DNA of 64,000 nt from an uncultured Albidovulum sp. (GTDB lineage Bacteria; Pseudomonadota; Alphaproteobacteria; Rhodobacterales; Rhodobacteraceae): contig CAJYAD010000011.1 of assembly GCA_913064775.1 (NCBI GenBank), positions 62,001 through 126,000 of the forward strand. Direction: 5' to 3'. This document shows positions 25,993 through 34,490 of the stretch, in pieces. Within the stretch, counting starts at the first letter, position 1. Each line of letters begins with the position of its first letter. A program made the position numbers and the translations under genes. A model generated the notes under the pieces. That model had not been told where the DNA came from, made no database searches, and was given only the letters and a program-made list of their open reading frames with translations.

Positions 25993-28053
25993 TCAGCGCC
26001 GCCAATCGGCGAAGCGCAGGCCCTTTTCGGCGCAATCCTCGATGACCCGGCTCGGGCGCCATTCCAGCGGCGCCGCTTTCGCCAGATCCTCGATCCCTGC
26101 GCGGATCGCCTTGGCCCCCAACGTGTCGGCATATTGCATCAGCCCGCCGCGCCAGCGCGGAAAGCCGTAGCCGTGGACGGTGACCAGATCGATATCAGCC
26201 GTGCTTTCGGCGATGACCTCGGCCAGGATCTCGGCCGCCTCGTTGATCATCGCCAAGAGCAGCCGGTGGCGGATTTCGTCGGCGGTGAATTCGCGCCGGG
26301 GGGCCTTGGCGAAATAGGCCTCTTCGCGGATCAGATCCTCGATCAGCGGGTCGACGACCTTGCCGCCGCCGCCCGGATAGCGATACCAGCCCACCGCCGT
26401 CTTGCGGCCCAGCCGGCCCTCGGCGACCATCCGGTCGGCGATCGGGATATAGCGCCGGGCCGGGTCGCGGGTTGCGTCCTTGCGCCGACGGTTGGCATGC
26501 GCGATGTCGAGGCCCGACAGATCCTGAGCCTCGTAGGGGCCCATGGCATAGCCGAACTCCACCATCGCCTCGTCGATCTCCCAAGGCGTGGTGCCCTCCA
26601 TCAGCAGCGCGTCGGCCTCGTCGCGGTAGCGCGCCAGAACGCGGTTGCCGATGAAGCCGTCGCAGACGCCGGCCAGCACCGGGATCTTGCGCAGCGCCTT
26701 GGCCAGCGCGAAACCGGTGGCCAGCGCGCGGTCGGAACTGGCCGCACCGCGCACGATCTCGAGCAGCTTCATGACATGGGCGGGGGCGAAGAAATGCAGG
26801 CCCACCAGCCGCGCGGGATCGTCCAGCACCTCGGCGATGCGGTCGAGGTCCAGATAAGAGGTGTTGCTGGCCAGCACCGCCCCGGGGCGCAACACGGATT
26901 GCAGCCGGGTGAAGACCTTCTGCTTCACCTCCATGCTCTCGAATGCCGCCTCGATCGCCAGATCGGCCCCGGCGGCCTCGGCATAATCGGCACTGGCCGC
27001 GAAACCCGCGCGGCGCGTCTGGGCCCCGGCGGCGTCGATCAGGCCACGCCCAAGGCTTGCCTCGACGATTTTCTCGACATTGGCCCGCGCCCGCGCCACC
27101 GCGTCGGCATCGGTTTCCAGCAGCGTCACCTTGAGGCCCGCGTTCAAGAGCGCATAGGCAATGCCCGCCCCCATGGTGCCGCCGCCGACCACCGCGACAT
27201 GGTCCAGCGGCGCCGGGTCGGCGTTCAGCCAGCCGGGCACGCGGGCGCCACGCTCGGCGAAGAAGACATGGCGCAGGGCGCGCGCCTGGTCGGATTGGCG
27301 CAGTTCAAGAAACACCGCGCGCTCGGCCTTGAGGCCGGCGGCCAGCGGGGCGGAGCGCGACAGCGCCACCAGATCGATCGCGCGCAGCGGCGCCTGTTGC
27401 CCGCGCATACGTGTCCGCGCGACCTGCCGCGCGGCGTCGAACAGCGCCTCTTCCGCGTCGCCGGAATTCAGCTCACCCACCGGCACCGCCATGCCCAGCC
27501 ATTCGCTGTTCAGCATCTCGGCGCAGGCGACGGGATCGTCGTCAACCGCGTCGACCAGGCCGATTTCCTTGGCCGCCATGCCCGAGACCGGCTTGCCGGT
27601 GGGGATCATCTTCAGCGCCGTCTCGATGCCGACAAGGCGCGGCAGCCGCTGCGTGCCCCCCGCCCCGGGCACCACGCCCAGGGTCACCTCGGGCAGGCCA
27701 AGCGTCGCGTCGGGGCGGGCAATGCGGTAGCGGCAGGCCAGCGCGATCTCGGCGCCGCCGCCCAGCGCCGGGCCATGGATCGCCGCGATCCAGGCGACCG
27801 GGCTGCGCTCGATCCGGTCCAGCACCTCGGGCAGATGCGGCGGCTCGGGGGGCAGATCGAATTCGCGCGCGTCGGCGCCGGCGGCGAAGGCGCGTCCGGC
27901 GCCCGACAGGATCACCCGCTCCAGCCCCTCGGCCTCGGCCCAGTCGACGGCCTCCAGAAGGCCCTGCCGCACCGCCCGGCCGATCACATTGACCGGCGGA
28001 TTGTCCAGCGTGACATAGCCGTAGATCCCGTCCCTGACGCGCGAAACCGCCAT
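25993..28053 (-). CDS. Enoyl-CoA hydratase/3-hydroxyacyl-CoA dehydrogenase fusion (FadB/FadJ-like)
   Basis: 686 aa. The N-terminal crotonase domain has the oxyanion and catalytic Glu regions (GGGAEIALACRYRIA; LPEVTLGVVPGAGGTQRLPR). The middle Rossmann domain has VAVVGGGTMGAGIAYALLNA, and the C-terminus holds two 3HCDH domains (DGFIGNRVLARYRDEADALL). The two-domain monomer is of the short FadB/peroxisomal bifunctional type. It is the last gene of the box cluster, so a role in turning 3,4-dehydroadipyl-CoA into 3-oxoadipyl-CoA is likely, although general beta-oxidation is possible. An imperfect CGCA-N5-CGCA repeat upstream (28086-28098) resembles the BoxR-type sites, but its spacing is one base short. 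Confidence 0.92.
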   Translation of the reverse strand: MAVSRVRDGIYGYVTLDNPPVNVIGRAVRQGLLEAVDWAEAEGLERVILSGAGRAFAAGADAREFDLPPEPPHLPEVLDRIERSPVAWIAAIHGPALGGGAEIALACRYRIARPDATLGLPEVTLGVVPGAGGTQRLPRLVGIETALKMIPTGKPVSGMAAKEIGLVDAVDDDPVACAEMLNSEWLGMAVPVGELNSGDAEEALFDAARQVARTRMRGQQAPLRAIDLVALSRSAPLAAGLKAERAVFLELRQSDQARALRHVFFAERGARVPGWLNADPAPLDHVAVVGGGTMGAGIAYALLNAGLKVTLLETDADAVARARANVEKIVEASLGRGLIDAAGAQTRRAGFAASADYAEAAGADLAIEAAFESMEVKQKVFTRLQSVLRPGAVLASNTSYLDLDRIAEVLDDPARLVGLHFFAPAHVMKLLEIVRGAASSDRALATGFALAKALRKIPVLAGVCDGFIGNRVLARYRDEADALLMEGTTPWEIDEAMVEFGYAMGPYEAQDLSGLDIAHANRRRKDATRDPARRYIPIADRMVAEGRLGRKTAVGWYRYPGGGGKVVDPLIEDLIREEAYFAKAPRREFTADEIRHRLLLAMINEAAEILAEVIAESTADIDLVTVHGYGFPRWRGGLMQYADTLGAKAIRAGIEDLAKAAPLEWRPSRVIEDCAEKGLRFADWRR

Positions 28054-28144
28054 TTCAGCCCCCCCGCGTGGATAGTGCTCTCACGCGCATCCAACGCATT
28101 ATCTTACCACCAGCCCCCGGCCTACCGGACCCGGGCGGAGGCGT

Positions 28145-29068
28145 CTATCGGAGATCGAGAAAGCCGCGGTCGCGGATCAGATCCAGCAATTCCTGCACCG
28201 AGGTTTCCAGCGGCTTGCCCGAAGTGTCGAGCATCGCCCCGGCCCGCCGGTACAGCGCGACGCGGCTGTGCAGGATGGATTTCAACTGCTCCATCGCCTC
28301 GGGATTGCCGGCCATCGGCCGGGTGTCGCCCTGGGCACGGACCCGGGCCATGTGCTCGTCGGGCGCGGCCTTCAGCCAGATGGTGTGGAACCGTGACAGC
28401 AGCATCTTGTAGGTGTCCGGCTCGGCCACGATGCCGCCCGCCACCGCCAGGATCAGGCTGTCATGCGTGGCGATGATGCGTTCGATCGCCTGAGCCTCCA
28501 GCCGCCGATAGCCTTCCTGGCCGTACAGCGCCAGAACCTCGGTCACCGGCATGCCGACGTGATCCTCGATCTCGCGGTTCAGTTCCACGAAGGGCGTGTC
28601 CAGCCGCTGCCCGGCCAGCGCGCCCAGGGTCGACTTGCCCGCGCCGCGCAGCCCGATCAGACAGATCCGCCCCGCCCGCAGGCTTTCCGGCGGCTCGGGT
28701 TCCAGCAGGTCCAGCACGCCTGCGCGCACGCCCGCCGGGGCCGCGCGGTACAGATCGGCGACCTTCAGCACCTCGGACGTCCAGGGGTCTTCCTCCGAGA
28801 CCAGCCATTCGATGCGGTGATCCAGCGCGATCGCGACCCGCTTGAGCAGCCCGATCGAGATGTTGCCCTCACCCGCCTCAAGCTGCGCCAGATAGCGCGG
28901 CGAGACGCCCGACAATTCGGACACCACCCGCCGCGGCAGGCCCTTCAGCTCTCGGGCGCGGCGCACGCGTTCGCCGACGCTGCGGATCAGCGCCGCGGCC
29001 TGCGCCGCGGCCGAGACATCGGTCTCGGCACTGATGGTCTGCCCCTGAAAGTTCGTGATCTCGCTCAT
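28145..29068 (-). CDS. boxR: BoxR/BzdR-type regulator: HTH plus shikimate kinase-like domain
   Basis: 307 aa from the ATG at 29068; a TTG nine codons earlier is an alternative. Residues 26-85 are an XRE-type HTH (VRRARELKGLPRRVVSELSG, then VSPRYLAQLEAG). From about 135 a shikimate kinase-like P-loop domain follows, with Walker A GLRGAGKST (139-147) and GGIVAEPDTYKMLL. This unusual fusion defines BzdR and BoxR, the benzoyl-CoA-responsive repressors of benzoate pathways in Azoarcus; benzoyl-CoA binds the kinase-like domain. It lies inside the box cluster just after the thioesterase gene. Its likely operators, TGC(A/G)-N6-TGC(A/G), occur upstream of the importer, ligase and boxC. A degenerate TGAA-N6-TGCA at 29081-29094 could allow autoregulation. 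Confidence 0.93.
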   Translation of the reverse strand: MSEITNFQGQTISAETDVSAAAQAAALIRSVGERVRRARELKGLPRRVVSELSGVSPRYLAQLEAGEGNISIGLLKRVAIALDHRIEWLVSEEDPWTSEVLKVADLYRAAPAGVRAGVLDLLEPEPPESLRAGRICLIGLRGAGKSTLGALAGQRLDTPFVELNREIEDHVGMPVTEVLALYGQEGYRRLEAQAIERIIATHDSLILAVAGGIVAEPDTYKMLLSRFHTIWLKAAPDEHMARVRAQGDTRPMAGNPEAMEQLKSILHSRVALYRRAGAMLDTSGKPLETSVQELLDLIRDRGFLDLR

Positions 29069-29169
29069 ATCGGCCAATTGTGAATTATATTGCAAAATCC
29101 TACCGGGTTTCGACCCCGGATCAATGGCTATCTGGCCGCTCTGCCCAGAAAGCCGGGCGCGCGCGCAAC

Positions 29170-29628
29170 TCAGGCGCTGGGGCGCAGATGGGCTTCGACG
29201 ATGTCGCGAAAGGCCTTGGGCGGCTTTTGCTTGCGGAAAGCGTCGGCGACGATGAAGACGCAGACGAAATCGCCCTCAAAGCACAGCTTGCCGTCCTGCC
29301 GGCCCGCGACATGGAAGCCGACCGAGGTTTCGCCCAGGCGGTTCGGCCAGACCTCACACATCAGCCGGTGGCGCGGGGTCACCGGCGCGCGGAAATCCAT
29401 GCGCATGCTGACGAAGGGGGTGCCGAGGTTGTGGTCAATCTCCATCTGGTACCAGCCGGCGCCGATGTGGTCTTCCCACCAAGCGTTGATCGCATCCAGC
29501 GCGAACCATGGCAGCCGCGCGGTATAGGCGATCCGGGCGGGATCGCAATCGCCCCAGGTCACCCGGATCTCATGCTCATAAGCCCGGACCGGCGCGTCGG
29601 GCGCGCCGCAATCAAGATCCTTCGACAT
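29170..29628 (-). CDS. 4-hydroxybenzoyl-CoA thioesterase-like hotdog acyl-CoA thioesterase
   Basis: 152 aa from the ATG at 29628, which shares one base with the boxA stop (TGATG), so translation is coupled to boxA. It is a single hotdog fold; VTWGDCDPARIAYTARL holds the WxDxDxxxxxY-type motif of the 4HBT family with its catalytic Asp. FRAPVTPRHRLMCEVWPNRL matches the following strands. In the box operon it probably hydrolyses stalled or toxic CoA esters, for example benzoyl-CoA or epoxide-derived acids, to free CoA. Thioesterases are often found in benzoate clusters as a rescue function. Confidence 0.9.
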   Translation of the reverse strand: MSKDLDCGAPDAPVRAYEHEIRVTWGDCDPARIAYTARLPWFALDAINAWWEDHIGAGWYQMEIDHNLGTPFVSMRMDFRAPVTPRHRLMCEVWPNRLGETSVGFHVAGRQDGKLCFEGDFVCVFIVADAFRKQKPPKAFRDIVEAHLRPSA

Positions 29629-30911
29629 CAATAGGTCTCGACGTGGTAGCGGCCTTCTTCGCGCATCGCATCGCGCAGCGCGCCCCAGGGGGTTCCGCCG
29701 CTTTCGGCGATGTTCGCGAATGCGCTCTCCACGCCTTCCTCCATACCTTTCAGTCCGCAGATGTAGATATGGGTATTGGGATCGGATAGCAACTCGGCCA
29801 CGGCCTCCTGCTCGGCCATCATCCGGTCCTGAACATATTCCTTCGGCGCGCCGAGAATGCGGCTGAACACCAGATGCTGGCGCAGGACCGTCCGGGGCAC
29901 CTTCTTGAGCGGGCCGAAATAGGGCAGGCTTTCGGGCGTGCGGGCGCCGAAGAACATGGTCATCGCACCGTCGGGGCCGCCATCGGAGCCGCCATCCGTG
30001 CCACCATCCGTGCCACCATCGGGGCCGCCCGACACGCGTTGGCGGCGCATGGTAAAGGCCCGCATCGGCGCCGAGCCGGTGCCGGTGCAGACCATCAAAA
30101 GCCGCGCGGCGGGATCGTCGGGCAGCAGGAAAGTGGCGCCGAAGGGGCCCGTCACGCGCACCTTGTCGCCCCGCTTGAGGTCGCACAGGTAGTTCGAGCA
30201 AAGCCCGTTCTCGTCGCGCTTGACGGTCAGCGAGACGTTGCCATAGCCGGGCCGCTCACCGTCGCGCGGGCTGGAGACGGAATAGAGCCGCGGCAAATGG
30301 GCCTTGCCCTTCGCATCGCTGCCGGGCGGGATGATGCCCAGGGACTGGCCTTCGAGCACCGGGAAGGGCCTGCCCTCGAAGCTGAGGATGATGTGGCGCA
30401 CGTCCGAGCCGCTGTCGTCATGCGTCAGGCGGTAATTGCCCTGCACCACCGCCTCGACCGGATGAGCCAGATTGTAGAGGTTCACCGTGGGCTTGGCCGC
30501 CGAGGCAGGTGCACGGGCCTTGCCGCCGGCGCCCTTGTGGGCCTCTTCCAGCAGCCGCGCCATCGCATCGTCCAGCGTCTCGGCATCCTCTGCCGCGCCC
30601 TCTGCACCGCCCTCTGTACTGGCGCCAAGATCCTGCTGCGCGGGCAGTTCTTCCCAGCCAAACTGATCGTCGATCGAATAGGGCGCCGCGACCATGCGCC
30701 AATTGTCGATCGACCCGGTGGGGCAGACCGGGATGCAGGACATGCAATGATTGCACTTCTCGGCATCGACCACGACGTTGTTGTCGTCGTGGCTGATTGC
30801 CTCCAGCTCGCAGGTCATTTCGCAGGTGTAGCAGCGGATGCAGATCTCGGGGTCGATCACATGCTGCTTGAGGAGGGCTTTGCTTGCCGGGGTCTTGAGG
30901 GGCGCATTCAT
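29628..30911 (-). CDS. boxA: BoxA, ferredoxin:NADP-type reductase component of benzoyl-CoA 2,3-epoxidase
   Basis: 427 aa from the ATG at 30911, which overlaps the stop of the preceding small ORF (ATGA). Two 4Fe-4S motifs stand near the N-terminus: CIRCYTCEMTCE and CNHCMSCIPVCP. The C-terminal two thirds are an FNR-like reductase with FAD and NADP motifs (RLYSVSSPRDGER, LMVCTGTGSAPMR, IYICGLKGMEEGV). BoxA passes electrons from NADPH to BoxB. An unusual insert of five Gly-Gly-(P/T/S)-Asp units sits between the TMRRQR and AMTMFFGAR blocks, encoded by 12-base tandem repeats (29965-30024). The frame is open to 31004, but that part overlaps another gene and lacks a good SD. Confidence 0.95.
   Translation of the reverse strand: MNAPLKTPASKALLKQHVIDPEICIRCYTCEMTCELEAISHDDNNVVVDAEKCNHCMSCIPVCPTGSIDNWRMVAAPYSIDDQFGWEELPAQQDLGASTEGGAEGAAEDAETLDDAMARLLEEAHKGAGGKARAPASAAKPTVNLYNLAHPVEAVVQGNYRLTHDDSGSDVRHIILSFEGRPFPVLEGQSLGIIPPGSDAKGKAHLPRLYSVSSPRDGERPGYGNVSLTVKRDENGLCSNYLCDLKRGDKVRVTGPFGATFLLPDDPAARLLMVCTGTGSAPMRAFTMRRQRVSGGPDGGTDGGTDGGSDGGPDGAMTMFFGARTPESLPYFGPLKKVPRTVLRQHLVFSRILGAPKEYVQDRMMAEQEAVAELLSDPNTHIYICGLKGMEEGVESAFANIAESGGTPWGALRDAMREEGRYHVETY
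29965..30024 (-). repeat. Five 12-base tandem units inside boxA encoding G-G-(P/T/S)-D repeats
   Basis: Plus-strand units are gcaccgtcgggg, ccgccatcggag, ccgccatccgtg, ccaccatccgtg and ccaccatcgggg. They keep the reading frame and add about 20 residues to a loop of the FNR domain next to the NADP-binding site. Changes in unit number would alter loop length but not the frame. Confidence 0.75.
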
Positions 30912-31081
30912 GTGCGCGGCTCCGATTTGAGGATCGCCTGCGGCAACCATATCACCTCGGCCAGTTCGGCGCAGCAACCGCTGCAGCCGGGGCAGCCGAG
31001 GCAATCCAGCAGCATCGCGCGCGCCAGAAGGGCGCGGCTTGCGGCGGCGCGAGGGGGACGCGCGCGGCGTTCGATTTCCAT
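30908..31081 (-). CDS. 57-aa Cys-rich small protein encoded between boxB and boxA
   Basis: Not recognised from any family. The ATG at 31081 has a strong SD (GGGAGGAC, 5 bases before the start), and the stop overlaps the boxA start as ATGA, exactly like other coupled genes here. The N-terminus is Arg/Ala-rich and helical (MEIERRARPPRAAASRALLA). The centre reads DCLGCPGCSGCCAEL, with Cys27, 30, 33, 36 and 37 giving a CxxCxxCxxCC pattern that could bind an Fe-S cluster or another metal. The C-terminus is EVIWLPQAILKSEPRT. Placement between the diiron epoxidase BoxB and its Fe-S reductase BoxA suggests an electron-transfer, assembly or stabilising accessory role; this is inference. A coding alternative on the opposite strand shows no family features. 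Confidence 0.7.
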   Translation of the reverse strand: MEIERRARPPRAAASRALLARAMLLDCLGCPGCSGCCAELAEVIWLPQAILKSEPRT

Positions 31082-31163
31082 GATGTCCTCCCTGGAATGG
31101 GGCCTGGTTTAGTGCCTGGATAGGCGGCGGGGGGCCGTGGCGCCCCCCGCCTTTGGCCCCGGC

Positions 31164-32615
31164 TCAGGCCATGTGCAGCTTGACGTATTCATAATCGCCC
31201 GGCTTGTTGTCGATCCCGACCTTCGGCGGCGCGATCCAGCCGGCGAATTGGCCCGGCTCATAGTGCGGCTTCATCAGCGACTGGATGAAATCGCCATCGG
31301 CCTTGGTCGGCAGCCAGTTCGGGCGGCCCGCGTCATATTCGGCGCCACTTACCGGCTTGCCGGTCGGATCGAACAGCCCGTTCGAGAACACCCCGATCGC
31401 GCGATTGAAGCTTTCGTGCGGAAGCGACAGCGTGAACTGGATGCCCGATTTCTCGATGATCTTGTTCCAGCGCCCGACCCCGCCCGACGCGTCGCGGGTG
31501 TAATCGTCGCGCAGCCGCATGTTGATCGCGGTCAGCGCCGGCACCTCCTTGCGCACCACCGCGCCGTCTTCCAGATCCCAGACCGAGTAGGTCGCGGATT
31601 TCAGCTGGTGGTCGTCGTCGATGCGGTGCTCCATATAGCGGCCCTTGATGCCCGCGTTGAAAGCGTTGGCCGCGTTGGTCGAAACCTCCTGACCGAAGAG
31701 GTCGAGCGACAGCGTGTAGTGGAGGTTCAGCTTCTTCTGGATCGTCGGCAGGTCGATGACGCCCAGGGCGCGGATGCGGTCGACGTCATGGGGGTCGTCG
31801 ATGCCGTTTTCCTTCATCACCTGACAGGTGCGCTCAATCACCCGGCCGACACCGGTTTCGCCCACGAACATGTGGTGGGCTTCCTCGGTCAGCATGAAGC
31901 GGCAGGTGCGGCTGAGCGGATCGAAGCCCGATTGCGCCAGGCTTTCCAGCTGCATCTTGCCGTCGCGGTCGGTGAAATAGGTGAACATGAAGAACGACAG
32001 CCAGTCGGGCGTTTCCTCGTTGAAAGCGCCCAGCATGCGCGGCGCCTCCTCGCTACCGGACGAGCGGCGCAGCAGATCATCGGCCTCTTCCCGGCCGTCG
32101 GCGCCGAAATACTTGTGCAGCAAGTAGACCATCGACCAGAGGTGGCGCCCCTCTTCCACGTTCACCTGAAAGAGGTTGCGCAGATCATAGAGCGACGGCG
32201 CGGTGAGGCCGAGAAAACGCTGCTGCTCGACGCTGGCCGGTTCGGTATCGCCCTGAATCACGATCATGCGCTTCAGCATGTTGCGATACTCGCCCGGAAC
32301 CTCTTGCCAGGCCGGCTGGCCGGCGTGTTCGCCGCAGGGGATCTTGCGATCCTCGGCCTGGGGCGCCAGCAGAATGCCCCAGCGGTATTCCGGCATCTTC
32401 ACATAGTCGAACTTGGCCCAGCCCTTCGGGTCGACCGACACGGCGGTGCGCAGATAGACCAATGATTGCTGGAAATTGTCGGGGATCAGGTCGTTCCACC
32501 AGTTGATATAGCCGGGGTGCCATTTCTCCAGCGCCTTGAGCACCCGCTTGTCGGAACTCAGCCCCACATTGTTGGGGATCTGCGTGTCGTAGCTGACATT
32601 GATGAGATCGAGCAT
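31164..32615 (-). CDS. boxB: BoxB, diiron benzoyl-CoA 2,3-epoxidase oxygenase subunit
   Basis: 483 aa with SD ggcaggaggaacgaa. BoxB uses O2 and electrons from BoxA to form 2,3-epoxybenzoyl-CoA. The iron ligands known from Azoarcus evansii BoxB (Glu120, Glu150, His153, Asp211, Glu240, His243) map here with a constant +5 shift to Glu125, Glu155, His158, Asp216, Glu245 and His248. They are seen in NVEEGRHLWSM, FTYFTDRDGK and LTEEAHHMFVGE. All ligands are thus intact. It is 18 bases downstream of boxC and followed by the Cys-rich small ORF and boxA. Confidence 0.97.
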   Translation of the reverse strand: MLDLINVSYDTQIPNNVGLSSDKRVLKALEKWHPGYINWWNDLIPDNFQQSLVYLRTAVSVDPKGWAKFDYVKMPEYRWGILLAPQAEDRKIPCGEHAGQPAWQEVPGEYRNMLKRMIVIQGDTEPASVEQQRFLGLTAPSLYDLRNLFQVNVEEGRHLWSMVYLLHKYFGADGREEADDLLRRSSGSEEAPRMLGAFNEETPDWLSFFMFTYFTDRDGKMQLESLAQSGFDPLSRTCRFMLTEEAHHMFVGETGVGRVIERTCQVMKENGIDDPHDVDRIRALGVIDLPTIQKKLNLHYTLSLDLFGQEVSTNAANAFNAGIKGRYMEHRIDDDHQLKSATYSVWDLEDGAVVRKEVPALTAINMRLRDDYTRDASGGVGRWNKIIEKSGIQFTLSLPHESFNRAIGVFSNGLFDPTGKPVSGAEYDAGRPNWLPTKADGDFIQSLMKPHYEPGQFAGWIAPPKVGIDNKPGDYEYVKLHMA

Positions 32616-32633
32616 TTCGTTCCTCCTGCCGGG

Positions 32634-34292
32634 TCAGACCCGTTCCATGTTGAAATCGCCGCGCAGACCGGTGCCATAGCGCTGCAGCGCGCCCTCGGGG
32701 CCGACCGCGTTGGGGCGCTGGAAGATCCAGTTCTGCCAGGCGGTGAGGCGGCCGAAGATGCGGGTTTCCATCGTCTCGGGGCCGGCGAAACGCAGGTTCG
32801 CCTCCATCCCGGTCATCGCGTCGGGGCTGAACGAGGCGCGCTCCTCCATGAAGATGCGGATCTCGTCCAACCAGTCGATGTCGTCGAAGGCGAAGGTGAC
32901 TAGGCCCGCCTCCATCGCATCGGCGGCCGCCATCGGCTGGCCGGTGCGGCCCTTCAGTGCCTCGACGGATTCGGGCGTGCCCAGGAACCGCGTCTGCAGC
33001 CGGGTCAGGTCGTTGCCCATCGGGAAGGGGCCGAAATTTGCGGGCGACAGGGTGACACTGGCCATCGGCCGGTTGTCGCCCTCAAATTCGTCTTCCATCA
33101 TGTAGGTCCGGTCGACCGACCAAAGCAGTTCCGCCAGAACCCCCGCGAAGCACGAGCCATGCTCGACCAGCGCGATCATCGAGCGCGAGGTCATGTCGAC
33201 CCGCTTCAGCACCCGCTTCCAATAGGTCAGGATCTCGTTGGCAAGCCAGTCGTCGCGGTTTGCAAGCAACAGCGCCTCATGCGCCAGCACGCCCTCGGCA
33301 TCGCCCTGACTGCGAAAGACCAGCAGGCCCAGCTCGCGTTCATTCAGGCGCAGGTGCAGGATCGCGTCGTCCAGCTCTCGCGCCAGGCGCAGAAGGTAGG
33401 ATTGATCGCCCTGCGCATGCAGATCGGCCACCGAGGCCGGCGCGCCTTCCGTCGGGCCCTGCAGCGTGATCGTCGCCTTGCGGCCGTCGCGGTCCACCTC
33501 GACCTCGACCAGCGAATAGGTGACCGCGCCGCTCTCGTCGATCTTGCGCGACAGCGGGCCCAGCTTGATCCCCGCGCCCGTGGCCTTGGCCGACCGGGCG
33601 GCGAATTCGCGCGCGCGTTCGGCCACCGTATCGTCGAATTTCGAATTCGCGATCACCTCGTCGACCAGCCGCCAATCCTTCGCGCGCTTGCCCTTCACGC
33701 CTTCTTCGGTCGAGCAGAAGATATCGGCCAGATCGCGGCGCACCTTGCGCTTGTCGGTCACCCGGGTCAGCCCGCCGGTGCCCGGCAGCACCGCCAGCAG
33801 CGGCACCTCGGGCAGCGCCACCGAGGAAGAGCTGTCGTCGGTCAGCATGATGTGGTTGCAGGCAAGCGCCAGCTCATAGCCGCCGCCGGCGCAGGCGCCT
33901 TTCACCGCGGCGATGTATTTCTGGCCCGAATCCGCCTCGGCCGCCTCGAAGGTGTTGCGGGTCTCATTGGTGAACTTGCAAAAGTTCACCTTGTGGGCAT
34001 GGCTGGCGCCGCCCAGCATGCGGATATTGGCCCCGGCGCAGAACACCCGGTCCTTGCCCGAGCGCATCACCACCACCTTCACCTCGGGGTGCTCGAACCG
34101 CATCCGCTGAACAACATCGGCCAGCTCGATATCGACGCCCAGATCGTAAGAGTTCAGCTTCAGCTGATAGCCGTCGAACAAGCCCCCGTTCTCGTCCACA
34201 TCCATGAAGAGATTGGCGACATCGCCGTCATATTCCACCCGCCAGTGGCGGTATTTCGACGGGTCCGTCTGAAAATCGATGATCTTGGTCAC
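32634..34292 (-). CDS. boxC: BoxC, 2,3-epoxybenzoyl-CoA dihydrolase
   Basis: 552 aa from a GTG at 34292 with SD GGTGGAGAG; the frame extends upstream without family sequence. BoxC is a large crotonase-family enzyme that opens the epoxide ring hydrolytically to 3,4-dehydroadipyl-CoA semialdehyde plus formate. The N-terminal crotonase core shows RVFCAGANIRMLGGASHAHK and VKGACAGGGYELALACNH (oxyanion Gly residues), then LPEVPLLAVLPGTGGLTRV. The C-terminal half is family-specific. It is the first gene of the boxC-boxB-orf57-boxA-thioesterase-boxR unit, preceded by a promoter region packed with TGC(A/G)-N6-TGC(A/G) sites. Confidence 0.96.
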   Translation of the reverse strand: MTKIIDFQTDPSKYRHWRVEYDGDVANLFMDVDENGGLFDGYQLKLNSYDLGVDIELADVVQRMRFEHPEVKVVVMRSGKDRVFCAGANIRMLGGASHAHKVNFCKFTNETRNTFEAAEADSGQKYIAAVKGACAGGGYELALACNHIMLTDDSSSSVALPEVPLLAVLPGTGGLTRVTDKRKVRRDLADIFCSTEEGVKGKRAKDWRLVDEVIANSKFDDTVAERAREFAARSAKATGAGIKLGPLSRKIDESGAVTYSLVEVEVDRDGRKATITLQGPTEGAPASVADLHAQGDQSYLLRLARELDDAILHLRLNERELGLLVFRSQGDAEGVLAHEALLLANRDDWLANEILTYWKRVLKRVDMTSRSMIALVEHGSCFAGVLAELLWSVDRTYMMEDEFEGDNRPMASVTLSPANFGPFPMGNDLTRLQTRFLGTPESVEALKGRTGQPMAAADAMEAGLVTFAFDDIDWLDEIRIFMEERASFSPDAMTGMEANLRFAGPETMETRIFGRLTAWQNWIFQRPNAVGPEGALQRYGTGLRGDFNMERV

Positions 34293-34325
34293 GCGCGTCT
34301 CTCCACCCGATATCGGTTTCTGTGA

Positions 34326-34339
34326 TGCACAATAATGCT
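34326..34339. promoter_or_regulatory. BoxR-type half-site pair TGCA-N6-TGCT upstream of boxC
   Basis: TGCA at 34326 and TGCT at 34336 are separated by CAATAA, giving the 10-base period known for the BzdR/BoxR operator (TGCA-N6-TGCA). It lies 34 bases before the boxC GTG start, so it may overlap the transcript start. Confidence 0.5.
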
Positions 34340-34387
34340 TACTTGTGGGCGGGTAAACCGAATTTTGCCGAGCAATCCACACTATAT

Positions 34388-34411
34388 TGCGATTTCTTGC
34401 ATAAGTTTGCG
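34388..34411. promoter_or_regulatory. Triple BoxR-type site TGCG-N6-TGCA-N6-TGCG in the boxC promoter
   Basis: Three TGCR half-sites stand in exact 10-base register (34388, 34398, 34408). On the minus strand the -10-like TATAGT overlaps the left edge (about 34382-34387). A tetramer or two stacked dimers could cover it and block the boxC promoter. Confidence 0.55.
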
Positions 34412-34439
34412 GCGGCACCCTTCGGCGCCGCGCGCAACT

Positions 34440-34453
34440 TGCATTATAATGCG
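34440..34453. promoter_or_regulatory. BoxR-type site TGCA-N6-TGCG containing palindrome GCATTATAATGC
   Basis: TGCA at 34440 and TGCG at 34450 flank TTATAA. The internal GCATTATAATGC (34441-34452) is a perfect 12-base palindrome. It lies about 150 bases before boxC and 40 bases after the end of the upstream hydrolase gene. Confidence 0.5.
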
Positions 34454-34490
34454 CTATATCAGTGGCGAATCGCAGACCACCCGACCTGCC

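Noticed and set aside
26134-28476. 780-codon plus-strand ORF opposite the FadB-like gene
   Set aside because: Typical GC-rich antisense shadow; the minus strand carries clear crotonase and 3HCDH motifs.
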